A DNA stretch of 49,567 nt from Mycobacteriaceae bacterium (GTDB lineage Bacteria > Actinomycetota > Actinomycetes > Mycobacteriales > Mycobacteriaceae), in NCBI GenBank assembly GCA_019245755.1, contig JAFARC010000014.1:1-49567 (forward strand). Direction: 5' to 3'. A program made the position numbers and the translations under genes. Below the pieces are notes generated by a model. It had not been told where the DNA came from, did no database searches, and saw only the letters and a program-made list of their open reading frames with translations. Below, one piece after another: positions 1 through 8,409 of the stretch (positions are counted from its first letter, which is position 1; every line of letters begins with the position of its first letter).

Positions 1-1253
1 ACGGCGACGCCACCGAGACGTCGGTCCGGTATTTCCTCGCCTTCAGCCCGGAGAACCCGTCCTCCATCCGCTGTTGCCTGGAAGTCGCCCGCGCCAACGC
101 CCGCAACGTGCGCACGGCCCTGACCACCGAGATGTGGGAGGCCATCAACGACGCCTGGAACCAGCTCGACCGCTTCGGCCGGGGCGAGCACATGGGGCGC
201 GAGGAATACGGCGAGTTCCTGGAATGGGTGAAGGGCGTGACGCTGGCCTTCGACGGCTCGGCCCGGCGCACCATGCTGCGCAACGACGCCTACTGGTTCC
301 TGCGTCTCGGCGGCGCGATCGAGCGGGCCGACGACACCGCCCGCATCCTCGACGTGACCGTGCACCAGCTGTTGGAAGACTCCAGCGTCGACCCCGACTG
401 GACGTCTCGGGTGCTGCTGCGGGTGCTGGGCATCACCCCGCCGCCCAACAGCCAGCTGGACGTCTGGTCGCTCACCGACCTGGTCGCATTCACCCGCGGC
501 CTGGAGGGCGGCTGCTCGATCGTCGACGCGATCTCCGGCGCCCGGGAAAACGCCCGGTCCGCGCGCGAAGTCACCTCCACCGAGCTGTGGGAATGCCTCA
601 ACACCACCTACAACGCGCTCGCCGAACGCGAGCGGGCCGCCAAACGCCTCGGCCCGCACGAGTTCTTCTCGTTCATCGAGGGCCGAGCGGCGATGTTCGC
701 CGGCCTGGCCGACTCCACCTTGTCCCGCGACGACGGCTACCGGTTCATGGTGCTGGGCCGGGCGATCGAGCGCGTCGACATGACCGTACGGTTGCTGCTG
801 TCCCGGGTCGGCGACAGCGCGTCGTCGCCGGCGTGGGTGACCGTGCTGCGGTCGGCGGGCGCCCACGACACCTACCTGCGCACCTACCGCGGTGTGCTGG
901 ATGCCGGCCGGGTGGTGGAATTCATGCTGCTGGACCGGCTTTTCCCGCGGTCGGTGTTCTACTCGCTGCGGCTGGCCGAGCACAGCCTGGAGGAACTCGA
1001 CCACCGGCCGCACAGCCGGGTGGGCGCGACTGCCGAGGCGCAGCGGCTGCTCGGCCGGGCCCGCAGCGAATTGGAGTTCCTGCGCCCCGGCGCGCTGCTG
1101 GAAACCCTGGAACGCCGGCTGGCCGGCCTGCAGGCGACCTGCCGCGAGCTCGGGGAAGCCTTGGCGCTGCAGTACTTTCACTCCGCGCCCTGGGTCGCGT
1201 GGGCCGATGCCGGGCGCAACGGTTCGCTGGTCATCGAGGACGGAGAGCTCTAG
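1..1253 (+). CDS. Alpha-E domain protein (DUF403), 5'-partial, apparently chimeric
   Basis: The reading frame enters at base 3 without a start codon and runs 416 codons to TAG at 1251-1253. The product is an alpha-E (DUF403) helical protein. The family is encoded beside circularly permuted ATP-grasp proteins and transglutaminases, and its biochemical role is unknown. From about base 353 on, it resembles mycobacterial Rv2410c (HQLLEDSSVDPD, then LGRAIERVDMTVRLLL). Rv2410c, as I recall it, begins with a short N-terminus just before ERADDTARILDV. Here that motif (bases 321-356) is instead preceded by about 106 residues of a different alpha-E type (SPENPSSIRCCLEVARANAR, TTEMWEAINDAW). The NPSSI...ENAR...TTEMWE pattern therefore occurs twice, suggesting recombination between two paralogues at the shared motif. 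An assembly artefact near the window edge is the main alternative. The next gene starts on the base after the stop. Confidence 0.8.
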   Translation, partial: GDATETSVRYFLAFSPENPSSIRCCLEVARANARNVRTALTTEMWEAINDAWNQLDRFGRGEHMGREEYGEFLEWVKGVTLAFDGSARRTMLRNDAYWFLRLGGAIERADDTARILDVTVHQLLEDSSVDPDWTSRVLLRVLGITPPPNSQLDVWSLTDLVAFTRGLEGGCSIVDAISGARENARSAREVTSTELWECLNTTYNALAERERAAKRLGPHEFFSFIEGRAAMFAGLADSTLSRDDGYRFMVLGRAIERVDMTVRLLLSRVGDSASSPAWVTVLRSAGAHDTYLRTYRGVLDAGRVVEFMLLDRLFPRSVFYSLRLAEHSLEELDHRPHSRVGATAEAQRLLGRARSELEFLRPGALLETLERRLAGLQATCRELGEALALQYFHSAPWVAWADAGRNGSLVIEDGEL

Positions 1254-2093
1254 ATGTGGCGGCTGCGGGTGGTGCATTCCACCGGGTACGCCTACAAGTC
1301 GCCGGCCACCGCGTCCTACAACGAAGCCCGGCTCACGCCGCGGTCGGACAGTCGGCAGAACGTCATCCTCAGCCGGGTGGAAACGGTGCCGCCCACCCGC
1401 TCCTACCGCTACGTCGACTACTGGGGCACCGCGGTGACCGCCTTCGATCTGCACGCCCCGCACACCGAGCTGGAGGTCACCGCGTCATCGGTGGTCGAGA
1501 CCGACAAACCGGAGCCGCCGACCGAAAAGGTCACCTGGAACGAACTGCACACCGAGGCGGTGGTCGACCGGTTCGACGAGGTGCTCAGCCCGACGCGCTA
1601 CACGCCGCACAGCAAGCGGATCCGCCGGGTCGGCGAGCGGATCGCCAAGTACCACGAGCCGCACGACGCGGTGATCGCCGCCGCCAAATGGACGCAGAGC
1701 GAACTCGACTACCTGCCGGGCACCACGGGAGTGCACTCGTCGGCGCTGGACGCGTTGCGCGAAGGCAAGGGCGTCTGCCAGGACTTCACCCACCTGACAC
1801 TCGTGCTGTTGCGCAGCATGGGAATCCCGGCGCGGTACGTTTCCGGCTACCTGCATCCGCACCGAAAGGCGGCCGTCGGCCACACCGTCGACGGGCAGAG
1901 CCACGCCTGGATCCAGGCCTGGACCGGCAACTGGTGGGACTACGACCCCACCAACGACAAGGCGATCAACGAGCAGTACGTCAGCGTCGGCGTCGGGCGC
2001 GACTATGCCGACGTCACCCCGCTGAAGGGCATCTACTCCGGCGGCGGGTCGACCGACCTTGACGTGACCGTGGAGACCACCCGGCTGGCGTAA
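1254..2093 (+). CDS. Transglutaminase-like cysteine protease (Rv2409c-type)
   Basis: A 279-residue protein with an N-terminal bacterial transglutaminase beta domain (residues about 3-85, RVVHSTGYAYKSPATASYNE) followed by a transglutaminase core. The catalytic Cys lies in GKGVCQDFTHLTL, the His in GQSHAWIQAW and the Asp in WWDYDPTND, so the triad is complete. ATG 1254 directly follows the stop of the alpha-E gene, so the two are co-transcribed. Proteins of this family accompany alpha-E and ATP-grasp proteins and are thought to act as peptidases or amide-forming enzymes on an unknown peptide; no substrate can be read from the sequence. No signal peptide is visible, so it is probably cytoplasmic. 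Confidence 0.92.
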   Translation: MWRLRVVHSTGYAYKSPATASYNEARLTPRSDSRQNVILSRVETVPPTRSYRYVDYWGTAVTAFDLHAPHTELEVTASSVVETDKPEPPTEKVTWNELHTEAVVDRFDEVLSPTRYTPHSKRIRRVGERIAKYHEPHDAVIAAAKWTQSELDYLPGTTGVHSSALDALREGKGVCQDFTHLTLVLLRSMGIPARYVSGYLHPHRKAAVGHTVDGQSHAWIQAWTGNWWDYDPTNDKAINEQYVSVGVGRDYADVTPLKGIYSGGGSTDLDVTVETTRLA

Positions 2094-2165
2094 TTGGGGT
2101 CTTTGGACCCTGCCGGGGCGGATTTGGGCGGACATACCCTTGGAGTTCGGCGAGGGACAGGAGAG

Positions 2166-2206
2166 GTTGCATCTGGTCCTTCGCGAGGTGATGTGGTGGA
2201 TGCAAC
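2166..2206. other. Hairpin-forming inverted repeat in the 190-bp intergenic gap
   Basis: GTTGCATC (2166-2173) and GATGCAAC (2199-2206) are perfect 8-bp inverted arms around a 25-bp loop. It lies between the transglutaminase stop and the membrane-protein start at 2284. No U-tract follows, so it may be a weak terminator for the upstream operon or an operator. The rest of 2094-2283 shows nothing I can name. Confidence 0.4.
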
Positions 2207-2283
2207 TGCGTCGTTAAGAAGCTAGCGCCGCTCCCCGTATCGCCGCCTTCCGGCAATGCGACAGCCGAAATATCGTTCCTGGG

Positions 2284-2985
2284 ATGAACGACTCAACTCA
2301 CGACCGGACCGGGGGGCTTGCGCGGCGGGACGGGCCGCCGCTGGTGGGTTTGGCGGCCATCATCGTGGTGTTGTTCGTGGGCGGTCTGGCGATCGGCACA
2401 GCGCTCGCCGGCGTGCCGCCATTCCCGTTCGGGTCGACGCCGACCATCCAGGATTACTTCCGTGCCCACCCCGGTGCCGTGCAGTCGGCCGCCGTCGGGA
2501 TATCCGGGTCCGCTGTGCCGCTGGCGATTTACGCCGCGACCGCCAACGCCCGGCTGCGCCAACTCGGTGTGACGGCCCCCGACGCGACGATCGCACTGGT
2601 CGGCGGCGTGCTGTCGGCGGCTGCGCTGGGCCTGGCCGGACTGTTGATCTGGACGCTGTCGCGGCCGACGGTGACCGTCGACGCGGTGCTGGTCCGGGCG
2701 CTTTATTTCCTGGTGTATCTGACCGGCGGCCCGGCGCACGTGGTGGGTCTCGGCCTGCTGGTGGCCGGGATCGCGGTGCCGAGCCTGCGCCTCGGGTTAC
2801 TGCCGCAACGAGTGGCGGGGGCCGGGCTGGTCATCGCAGTCGTGGCGGAACTGTCTGCGCTGGCACTGATCTGGCCGGCCCTGTCGGTGCTGCTGCCCGC
2901 CGGCCGGGTGCCCGCGCTGGTGTGGCTGGTGGTCGCGGGCGCGCTACTGCCGGTGCGCCGGCGCGTGCACCGCGATGCGGTGTAG
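2284..2985 (+). CDS. Multi-pass membrane protein, unknown function
   Basis: A 233-residue hydrophobic protein with about six predicted membrane segments: residues about 20-43, 72-90, 105-128, 142-165, 178-198 and 203-225. It has a short hydrophilic N-terminus ([17 protein letters not shown]) and ends in a basic tail (RRRVHRDAV). I do not recognise a catalytic motif; it resembles generic actinobacterial four-to-six-helix membrane proteins. The start is ATG 2284, and the ribosome binding site is poor. Its last 42 bases overlap the 3' end of the convergent metallo-beta-lactamase gene, so both C-termini are coded from the same DNA. Calling it a real gene rests on the hydrophobic periodicity and the absence of a better frame. 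Confidence 0.75.
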   Translation: MNDSTHDRTGGLARRDGPPLVGLAAIIVVLFVGGLAIGTALAGVPPFPFGSTPTIQDYFRAHPGAVQSAAVGISGSAVPLAIYAATANARLRQLGVTAPDATIALVGGVLSAAALGLAGLLIWTLSRPTVTVDAVLVRALYFLVYLTGGPAHVVGLGLLVAGIAVPSLRLGLLPQRVAGAGLVIAVVAELSALALIWPALSVLLPAGRVPALVWLVVAGALLPVRRRVHRDAV

Positions 2986-3795
2986 GTCGGGCCCGATCTC
3001 GATGCGCCCGTCGAACACCGAGGCGGCCCTGGCCCGCCAATCGTCTTCGGAACCCGGCGCGACCGCCGGTACGCAGTGGGTCAGCACCAGCGTGCCGACG
3101 CCCGCGCGCGCCGCCGTCGCCGCCGCCTCCTCGACAGAGGAGTGATAGTCGCAGATGTCGCGGATGCGCTGCATCGGCAACGGCTCGACGAGATCCTTGC
3201 GAATGACGGTGTGCACCAAGGCATCCGCGCCGGCCGCCAGCTCGTCAAGGGTGTCGCACGGTACGGTGTCGCCGGCCAGCACCACCGACGCGCCGTCGTG
3301 CTCGATGCGGAAGGCGATCGTCGGCGCCACCGGTCGGTGGTCGGTCGGTGCGACGCGGATCCGCACCCCGTCGTGGTCCCACACCGTCGCGTCGGTGTGT
3401 TCGTGGACGTCAACGGCCGGCGGCTCGGTCAGGTCGGCGTGATGGGCGATCCGGTAGCCGATGTCCGGACCGAACGCGGCCAGCATGTTCGCCACGACCT
3501 CACCGGTACCGGGGGGTCCGATGATCGGCAACGGGGTCTGCTCGGGGGTGAACGTGCTCACCCACCGGGTGATCAGCACATCGCCCAAGTCGGCGATGTG
3601 GTCGCTGTGCAGGTGCGTCAGCAGCAGCGCGGTCAGGGCGTTGGCCCCGACGCCGATCGCCGTGGCGCGTTGTAGCACACCGCGGCCGCAGTCCACCAGG
3701 AACGTCTGCCCGCCGGCGCGCACCAAGGTCGATGGCCCGGCCCGCTGCGGATCGGGAATCGGGCTTCCGGTACCGAGCAGGGTGACGTCGATCAT
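2944..3795 (-). CDS. Metallo-beta-lactamase fold hydrolase, RNase Z/arylsulfatase-like (Rv2407-type)
   Basis: About 283 residues. N-terminal [20 protein letters not shown] is typical of the RNase Z/AtsA branch of the metallo-beta-lactamase superfamily. The zinc motif [12 protein letters not shown] follows at about residues 61-72. Further ligands are suggested by the Asp of [10 protein letters not shown] and the His of LVLTHCVPA. It is expected to be a cytoplasmic zinc hydrolase acting on tRNA 3' ends or on a small ester or sulfate; the flexible exosite arm of true RNase Z is not evident. The start is put at ATG 3795 ([12 protein letters not shown]) because that matches the family N-terminus. 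A 15-bp tandem duplication creates an in-frame ATG five codons upstream, so translation from 3810 is also possible. It is divergent from the CBS-protein gene. Confidence 0.88.
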   Translation of the reverse strand: MIDVTLLGTGSPIPDPQRAGPSTLVRAGGQTFLVDCGRGVLQRATAIGVGANALTALLLTHLHSDHIADLGDVLITRWVSTFTPEQTPLPIIGPPGTGEVVANMLAAFGPDIGYRIAHHADLTEPPAVDVHEHTDATVWDHDGVRIRVAPTDHRPVAPTIAFRIEHDGASVVLAGDTVPCDTLDELAAGADALVHTVIRKDLVEPLPMQRIRDICDYHSSVEEAAATAARAGVGTLVLTHCVPAVAPGSEDDWRARAASVFDGRIEIGPDLHRIAVHAPAHRQ

Positions 3796-3820
3796 GTCAG
3801 AACGCATCATGTCAGAACGC
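3791..3820. repeat. 15-bp perfect tandem duplication across a start codon
   Basis: ATCATGTCAGAACGC occurs twice back to back at 3791-3805 and 3806-3820. On the minus strand each unit contains an in-frame ATG, so the duplication adds five codons (M-R-S-D-M) to the possible start region of the metallo-beta-lactamase gene without shifting frame. Confidence 0.9.
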
Positions 3821-3864
3821 TATGTCGGCGGCGGGTTCCGCAGCGGCCGAGTTGGCCCTAACCT

Positions 3865-3884
3865 AATGTGAACCAGGTCACATT
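3865..3884. promoter_or_regulatory. CRP/FNR-type operator palindrome
   Basis: AATGTGAACCAGGTCACATT contains TGTGA-N6-TCACA, with 7-bp perfect arms (AATGTGA/TCACATT). This is the consensus known for mycobacterial CRP (Rv3676). It ends 16 bp before the ATG of the CBS-pair gene and overlaps a possible TAACCT -10 (3859-3864). Bound regulator there would most likely repress the CBS/GNAT operon; it could also affect the divergent hydrolase gene. Binding is inferred. Confidence 0.7.
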
Positions 3885-3899
3885 GGGCGGAGGCATCGG

Positions 3900-4328
3900 A
3901 TGCGGATCGCGGACGTGTTGCGGAACAAGGGCTCGGCGGTGGCGACCATCAGCCCCGATACGACGGTCACCGAATTGCTGGCCGGGCTCGCCGAGCACAA
4001 CATCGGCGCGATGGTCGTGGTCGGAGCGGACGGCGTGCAAGGCATCGTGTCCGAGCGCGACGTGGTGCGCAGGCTCAACGAACTCGGCGCCGGGGTCTTG
4101 GCGTTGCCGGTCTCGCGGATCATGACCAGCGTGGTCGTCACCTGCGCGCCGGGCGACTCGGTGGATTCGCTCAGCGGGCTGATGACCAACAACCGGGTCC
4201 GGCACGTCCCGGTGATGGCCGACGGGGAGCTGACCGGGATCGTCAGCATCGGCGACGTGGTGAAAACCCGGATGGAGGAGTTGCAGGCCGAGCAGGCGCA
4301 GCTGCAGGCCTACATCACCCAGGGCTGA
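3900..4328 (+). CDS. CBS-pair protein (Rv2406c-type)
   Basis: A 142-residue protein made almost entirely of two CBS domains (residues about 1-60 and 68-130). Motifs include TTVTELLAGLAEHNIGAMVV, GIVSERDVVRRL, RIMTSVVVTC and GIVSIGDVVKTRMEEL, with a short C-terminal helix. Paired CBS domains bind adenosine nucleotides and act as sensors. The DNA-free, enzyme-free architecture suggests a stand-alone regulator or partner. ATG 3900 follows GGGCGGAGG at a good distance. The preceding CRP-type palindrome would link expression to cAMP. The next gene, an acetyltransferase, begins 4 bp after the stop and is probably in the same transcript. Confidence 0.92.
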   Translation: MRIADVLRNKGSAVATISPDTTVTELLAGLAEHNIGAMVVVGADGVQGIVSERDVVRRLNELGAGVLALPVSRIMTSVVVTCAPGDSVDSLSGLMTNNRVRHVPVMADGELTGIVSIGDVVKTRMEELQAEQAQLQAYITQG

Positions 4329-4332
4329 CGCC

Positions 4333-4941
4333 GTGACGGGAATCGACGTGGCTGCCGGCCGCTACGCCGACATCCGCGAGTTGGCGCGCACGTTGGGCCG
4401 CGCGTTCGCCGACGATCCGGTGATGACGTGGATGCTGCCGGACGCCGGCGCGCGTGCCAAGGGGTTGCCACGGATGTTCGCGACCATGACACGCCATCAT
4501 TTCCTGGCCGGCGGCGGCGTCGAGATTGCGCGCGGGAACGGCGCGATCGGCGCCGCGGCGCTGTGGGATCCGCCCGGTCGCTGGAAGCAGTCGCGGTTCG
4601 AGGAACTGATCATGATTCCCGGCTACATCCGGGCATTCGGCCGGCGCTCGGCAGCCGGGCAGCAGGTCGCCGAGACGATGAAGCGGGCTCACCCCGAGGA
4701 GCCGCACTGGTACCTGGCCGTGATCGGCAGCGACCCGGCGGTCCGCGGCAAAGGCTTCGGGCAGGCCTTGATGACCTCGCGGCTCGACCGGGTCGACGCC
4801 GAACACTCGCCGGCATACCTGGAGTCCACCAAATGGGACAACGTGCCCTATTACCAGCGCTTCGGCTTCGAGGTCACGGGCGAAATAGCGCTGCCGGGCG
4901 GCGGACCGAGCTTGTGGCCGATGTGGCGGGTAGCGCGTTGA
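4333..4941 (+). CDS. GNAT family N-acetyltransferase
   Basis: A 202-residue GNAT protein. The acetyl-CoA binding motif A appears as VIGSDPAVRGKGFGQALM (about residues 135-152). The C-terminal part has YLESTKWDNVPYYQRFGFEV, which resembles the motif B region of small-molecule acetyltransferases. The GTG start at 4333 lies 4 bp after the CBS-protein stop, so the pair forms an operon. The substrate cannot be told. The last 40 bases of homologous coding sequence (4889-4928) are duplicated exactly about 920 bp downstream in non-coding DNA. A strong hairpin at 5004-5051 ends the transcription unit. Confidence 0.88.
   Translation: MTGIDVAAGRYADIRELARTLGRAFADDPVMTWMLPDAGARAKGLPRMFATMTRHHFLAGGGVEIARGNGAIGAAALWDPPGRWKQSRFEELIMIPGYIRAFGRRSAAGQQVAETMKRAHPEEPHWYLAVIGSDPAVRGKGFGQALMTSRLDRVDAEHSPAYLESTKWDNVPYYQRFGFEVTGEIALPGGGPSLWPMWRVAR
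4889..4928 (+). repeat. 40-bp repeat, copy 1 (3' end of GNAT gene)
   Basis: This segment codes the penultimate residues of the acetyltransferase (LPGGGPSLWPMWR). It is identical over 40 bases to 5809-5848. Confidence 0.9.
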
Positions 4942-5003
4942 GCAGAATTCGCCGGACCTTGGGGGCCCTCGTGGACTGATGGGTCTCTTAGTGCCTGGCT
5001 ACC

Positions 5004-5051
5004 GAAAGCTCCGCGCTCCGGTGAGGTTTCCCGGGTGAGCGCGGAGCTTTC
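5004..5051. terminator. Bidirectional hairpin terminator
   Basis: GAAAGCTCCGCGCT (5004-5017) and AGCGCGGAGCTTTC (5038-5051) form a perfect 14-bp stem with a 20-base loop, flanked by A and T bases. It sits between the end of the plus-strand GNAT gene and the end of the minus-strand secreted-protein gene, so it can serve both. It is the clearest terminator in the window. Confidence 0.85.
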
Positions 5052-5060
5052 TTTGCGGAT

Positions 5061-5336
5061 CTATTTGCCTTTCGCAGATGTGTTCGTCGTGGCAGCGCCC
5101 GTCACCACGCCGCCGCCTCCGGGCGTAATGCCAATCTGCGAGCCATACCGGGTGAGGAAGGTATCGACCCTGGTCTGCTGGGTCGGCGTAAGCCTCGCCC
5201 AGACACGGTCGATTGCCTGAGTTTGACGCGTGTTGCAGGCTGGGCAGACGGGTGGGGGAGTGGGAGCCGCAACTGCCGGCGCGGCGGTCAGCAGCGGTGC
5301 GGCGATCAATCCGGCAGCAACGATGGTGCGGATCAT
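5061..5336 (-). CDS. Small secreted protein, unknown function
   Basis: A 91-residue precursor. MIRTIVAAGLIAAPLLTAAP is a Sec signal peptide, with probable cleavage after AVAA (about residue 24). The mature part is roughly 67 residues, starts Pro-rich with CPAC (two Cys, possible disulfide or metal site), and has a helical segment TQAIDRVWARLTPTQQTRVD. It ends in a low-complexity Gly/Thr tail. I do not recognise the family. ATG 5336 is preceded by AAGGGAA. Its own promoter must lie in the 520-bp gene-free stretch upstream. Local base composition is less GC-rich than the neighbours. Confidence 0.75.
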   Translation of the reverse strand: MIRTIVAAGLIAAPLLTAAPAVAAPTPPPVCPACNTRQTQAIDRVWARLTPTQQTRVDTFLTRYGSQIGITPGGGGVVTGAATTNTSAKGK

Positions 5337-5857
5337 CTGTTTTCCCTTCTGATGCCCTCGACCACTAAGTTCGGTGCGAGGGATTGGATATGAATGGTTC
5401 GTTCCAATGAGATGGATGGGCCCGATAAAATCGTCCCACTGACGGTGGCGTCAAACTGCGTAATGGACTACCTGCGTTAATGCGCCTTTTCATCATCAAA
5501 CAAGTTGCGCATTCATTTGGTTGCCCTCAGAAACACTTACGGGTCCCCCGGCCAAAACTGATAGCACCGTTGGACAATCGCGTCATCGAATGGCGCCGGG
5601 CGGCTGGCCGGCCTCGGCGTTCATCGCTGCGAGGTAATGACGACCGGCGGCGGCGACGTTGTTTTCCACGCGGTTTTCCATGCGCTCATTCGCCTATCAG
5701 TTCGTCGACGAAGTGATCCACGGCGCGCCGCCTTTCTCCCGCGTTGGATCAACTCATGACACGCGTAAGCGAGCCGGATCAATCCCTGCGGAAGTGATTC
5801 CTCTGCGACGCTGCCGGGCGGCGGACCGAGCTTGTGGCCGATGTGGCGCACGTCTCG
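5337..5857. other. Gene-free, relatively AT-rich interval
   Basis: About 520 bp without a convincing gene. Open frames here (for example 5480-5716 on plus) have compositions unlike mycobacterial proteins. It holds the promoter region of the small secreted protein on the minus strand. It also holds a 40-bp copy of the GNAT gene 3' end near its right side. The lower GC content and the partial gene copy suggest decayed or inserted DNA. Confidence 0.6.
5809..5848 (+). repeat. 40-bp repeat, copy 2 (orphan GNAT 3' fragment)
   Basis: Exact copy of 4889-4928. Past the identity, the frame continues as two residues, Arg and a stop (RTSR* here against RVAR* in the real gene), so similarity extends to the stop codon with mismatches. 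Upstream of 5809 no further GNAT similarity is visible. This looks like a relic of a second acetyltransferase copy or a partial duplication. Confidence 0.8.
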
Positions 5858-6454
5858 TTAACTCCAAAAAAAATCGGACCGGAGACGGGAGGCGACCTTC
5901 TCGAACGTCTCGCGGGTCAGGATCGCGCCCTCCCGGCGGATGCCCTCCTCGGGCACGTCGAGCACCCGGTCCAGCCGCACCCAACTGGCGCTGCCCTCGT
6001 AGTCCCAGCTGCCGGTGCCGATGCCCACCCAGTGCGGATCGCCGTGGCGATCCGTGCTGGACAGCATCAGACCGAGCAGCGTGCGGCGGTCGCGGCCCAC
6101 CACCAGCACCGGCCGGTCCTTGCCGCGCGACGGGTCGTCCCCGTAGGCCACCCAGGTCCAGACGATCTCACCCGGATCGGCGCGGCCGTCGAGGTCGGGG
6201 GAGTACACCACCTTGCGGGCGCGCTGCGCGGTCGGCGCGCTGCGGTTGGTCACCGGGCGGCCCGCGGCGAGGGCGGGAGCCTGTTCCTGGGTGCCGGCCA
6301 GTGCCTCCAGGCCGATCCGGATGCCCTGCTGGATTCCGCGCTGCACGGTCGGCGAGTTCTGCAGCTGGCGGATCAGCTTCGGACCCTCGTTGAACACGAG
6401 ATTCTCTGCGACTCTCCCCAATCGCCGCTGCAACGTCTTCCACTGCGACGCCAT
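5858..6454 (-). CDS. PemK/MazF-like protein (Rv2405-type)
   Basis: About 198 residues. The C-terminal half carries the PemK-like signature: [15 protein letters not shown], then [20 protein letters not shown], then [20 protein letters not shown]. The N-terminal half is helical and basic. No antitoxin gene is adjacent and the gene is conserved beside lepA, so a housekeeping role is as likely as a toxin; the annotation rests on fold similarity only. I chose ATG 6454 ([14 protein letters not shown]) because the ATG four codons upstream adds MLFA without clear support. It is divergent from lepA, with fewer than 40 bp between the starts, which implies closely spaced or overlapping promoters. Confidence 0.75.
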   Translation of the reverse strand: MASQWKTLQRRLGRVAENLVFNEGPKLIRQLQNSPTVQRGIQQGIRIGLEALAGTQEQAPALAAGRPVTNRSAPTAQRARKVVYSPDLDGRADPGEIVWTWVAYGDDPSRGKDRPVLVVGRDRRTLLGLMLSSTDRHGDPHWVGIGTGSWDYEGSASWVRLDRVLDVPEEGIRREGAILTRETFEKVASRLRSDFFWS

Positions 6455-6491
6455 GGCAAAAAGCATAGGCGAGCCCGGCTGGATACCCTGG

Positions 6492-8399
6492 ATGCGAGAT
6501 CATCGGCACCTTCACCTGGAGATTCCCATCAGCAGCTTCGCCGACCAGACCTTCACCGCGCCGGCGCAGATTCGCAACTTCTGCATCATCGCTCACATCG
6601 ACCACGGCAAGTCGACGCTGGCCGACCGGATGCTGCAGCTCACCGGCGTGGTCGACGAGCGCTCGATGCGCGCCCAATACCTGGACCGGATGGACATCGA
6701 ACGCGAACGCGGGATCACGATCAAGGCGCAGAACGTGCGGCTGCCGTGGCAGGTACGAGCCCCCGGGTCGGCGGCATCCGCCTCCAGTGGCACCGACTAT
6801 GTGCTGCACCTCATCGACACCCCCGGCCACGTCGACTTCAGCTACGAGGTGTCCCGCGCGCTGGAGGCCTGCGAGGGCGCGGTGCTGCTGGTCGACGCCG
6901 CGCAGGGCATCGAGGCGCAGACGCTGGCCAACCTCTACCTCGCGCTGGACCGCGACCTGGCGATCATCCCGGTGCTGAACAAGATCGACCTGCCCGCGGC
7001 CGACCCGGACCGGTACGCCGGCGAAATCGCCCACATCATCGGCTGCGAGCCCGGCGACGTGCTGCGGGTGTCCGGCAAGACCGGCGAAGGGGTCGCCGAG
7101 CTGCTCGACGAGGTGGTGCGCCAGGTCCCGCCACCGCGCGGCGACCCGGACGCGCCGACCCGGGCGATGATCTTCGACTCGGTCTACGACATCTACCGCG
7201 GGGTGGTTACCTACGTGCGGGTCGTCGACGGCAAGATCCTGCCGCGGGAACGGATCGCGATGATGTCCACCGGCGCGACGCACGAGCTGCTGGAAGTGGG
7301 CATCGTCTCACCCGAGCCCAAAGCGGCCGCGGGGCTGGGCGTCGGCGAGGTGGGCTATTTGATCACCGGGGTCAAAGACGTGCGCCAGTCCAAGGTCGGC
7401 GACACCGTCACCACCGCGCGGCAGGGCGCCAGTAAGCCGCTGACCGGGTATCGCGAGCCCAAGCCGATGGTGTACTCCGGTCTGTATCCGGTGGACGGAT
7501 CGGACTATCCGGACCTGCGCGACGCCCTGGACCGGTTGCGGCTCAACGACGCCGCGCTCACCTACGAACCGGAGAACTCGGTGGCGCTGGGATTCGGGTT
7601 CCGCTGCGGGTTCCTGGGGCTGCTGCACATGGAGATCACCCGGGAGCGGCTGGAGCGCGAGTTCGACCTCGACCTGATCTCCACGTCGCCGAACGTCGTG
7701 TACCGGGTGGTGCTCGACGACGGCACGGAAAAGACCGTTACCAACCCGTCGGACTGGCCGTCGGCCAAGATCCGCTCCGTCTACGAACCGGTGGTCAAGA
7801 CCACGATCATCGCGCCCAGCGAGTTCATAGGCACCATCATGGAGCTGTGCCAGTCCCGGCGCGGCGAGCTGGGCGGCATGGACTACCTGTCGCCCGAACG
7901 GATCGAGCTGCGCTACACGATGCCGCTGGGGGAGATCATCTTCGACTTCTTCGACTCGCTGAAATCACGCACCCGGGGCTACGCCAGCCTCGACTACGAG
8001 AAAGCCGGCGAACAGGAGGCCGACCTGGTCAAGGTCGACATCCTGCTGCAGGGCGAACCCGTCGACGCGTTCAGCGCGATCGTGCACCGCGACGCGTCAA
8101 CTGCGTACGGGCACAAGATGACCACCAAACTCAAGGAGCTGATCCCGCGCCAGCAGTTCGAGGTTCCGGTGCAGGCTGCGATCGGCTCGAAAATCATTGC
8201 CCGCGAGAACATCCGGGCCCTGCGCAAGGACGTGCTGTCGAAGTGCTATGGCGGCGACATCACCCGCAAGCGCAAACTGCTGGAAAAGCAGAAAGAAGGC
8301 AAGAAGCGGATGAAGACCATCGGCCGGGTCGACGTCCCGCAGGAGGCCTTCGTGGCGGCGCTGTCCACCGACGCGGCGGGGGACAAGGCCAAGAAATAG
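6492..8399 (+). CDS. lepA: Elongation factor 4 (LepA), ribosome back-translocating GTPase
   Basis: A 635-residue LepA. G1 AHIDHGKST is at about residues 33-41, switch [10 protein letters not shown] at about 109, and NKID for guanine specificity at about 162. LepA-specific domains follow, including [16 protein letters not shown] and the C-terminal [21 protein letters not shown], which contacts the ribosome. It remodels stalled or pre-translocated ribosomes at the membrane or under ionic stress. ATG 6492 gives the N-terminus [18 protein letters not shown]; the IPISSFAD part matches mycobacterial LepA. Between VRLPWQV and TDYVLH there are about ten extra residues rich in Ala and Ser compared with the M. 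tuberculosis protein as I recall it. The next gene starts 11 bp downstream. Confidence 0.97.
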   Translation: MRDHRHLHLEIPISSFADQTFTAPAQIRNFCIIAHIDHGKSTLADRMLQLTGVVDERSMRAQYLDRMDIERERGITIKAQNVRLPWQVRAPGSAASASSGTDYVLHLIDTPGHVDFSYEVSRALEACEGAVLLVDAAQGIEAQTLANLYLALDRDLAIIPVLNKIDLPAADPDRYAGEIAHIIGCEPGDVLRVSGKTGEGVAELLDEVVRQVPPPRGDPDAPTRAMIFDSVYDIYRGVVTYVRVVDGKILPRERIAMMSTGATHELLEVGIVSPEPKAAAGLGVGEVGYLITGVKDVRQSKVGDTVTTARQGASKPLTGYREPKPMVYSGLYPVDGSDYPDLRDALDRLRLNDAALTYEPENSVALGFGFRCGFLGLLHMEITRERLEREFDLDLISTSPNVVYRVVLDDGTEKTVTNPSDWPSAKIRSVYEPVVKTTIIAPSEFIGTIMELCQSRRGELGGMDYLSPERIELRYTMPLGEIIFDFFDSLKSRTRGYASLDYEKAGEQEADLVKVDILLQGEPVDAFSAIVHRDASTAYGHKMTTKLKELIPRQQFEVPVQAAIGSKIIARENIRALRKDVLSKCYGGDITRKRKLLEKQKEGKKRMKTIGRVDVPQEAFVAALSTDAAGDKAKK

Positions 8400-8409
8400 G
8401 GGTGACTCG

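Noticed and set aside
74..2062. 662-codon plus frame over the alpha-E and transglutaminase genes
   Set aside because: Arg/Pro/Gly-rich composition typical of an out-of-frame reading; the other frame has clear family motifs.
5480..5716. 78-codon frame in the AT-rich gap
   Set aside because: No motif, no ribosome binding site, and composition unlike a mycobacterial protein.
5858..6454. Toxin-antitoxin module
   Set aside because: PemK-like sequence, but no antitoxin gene is adjacent and the gene is conserved beside lepA.
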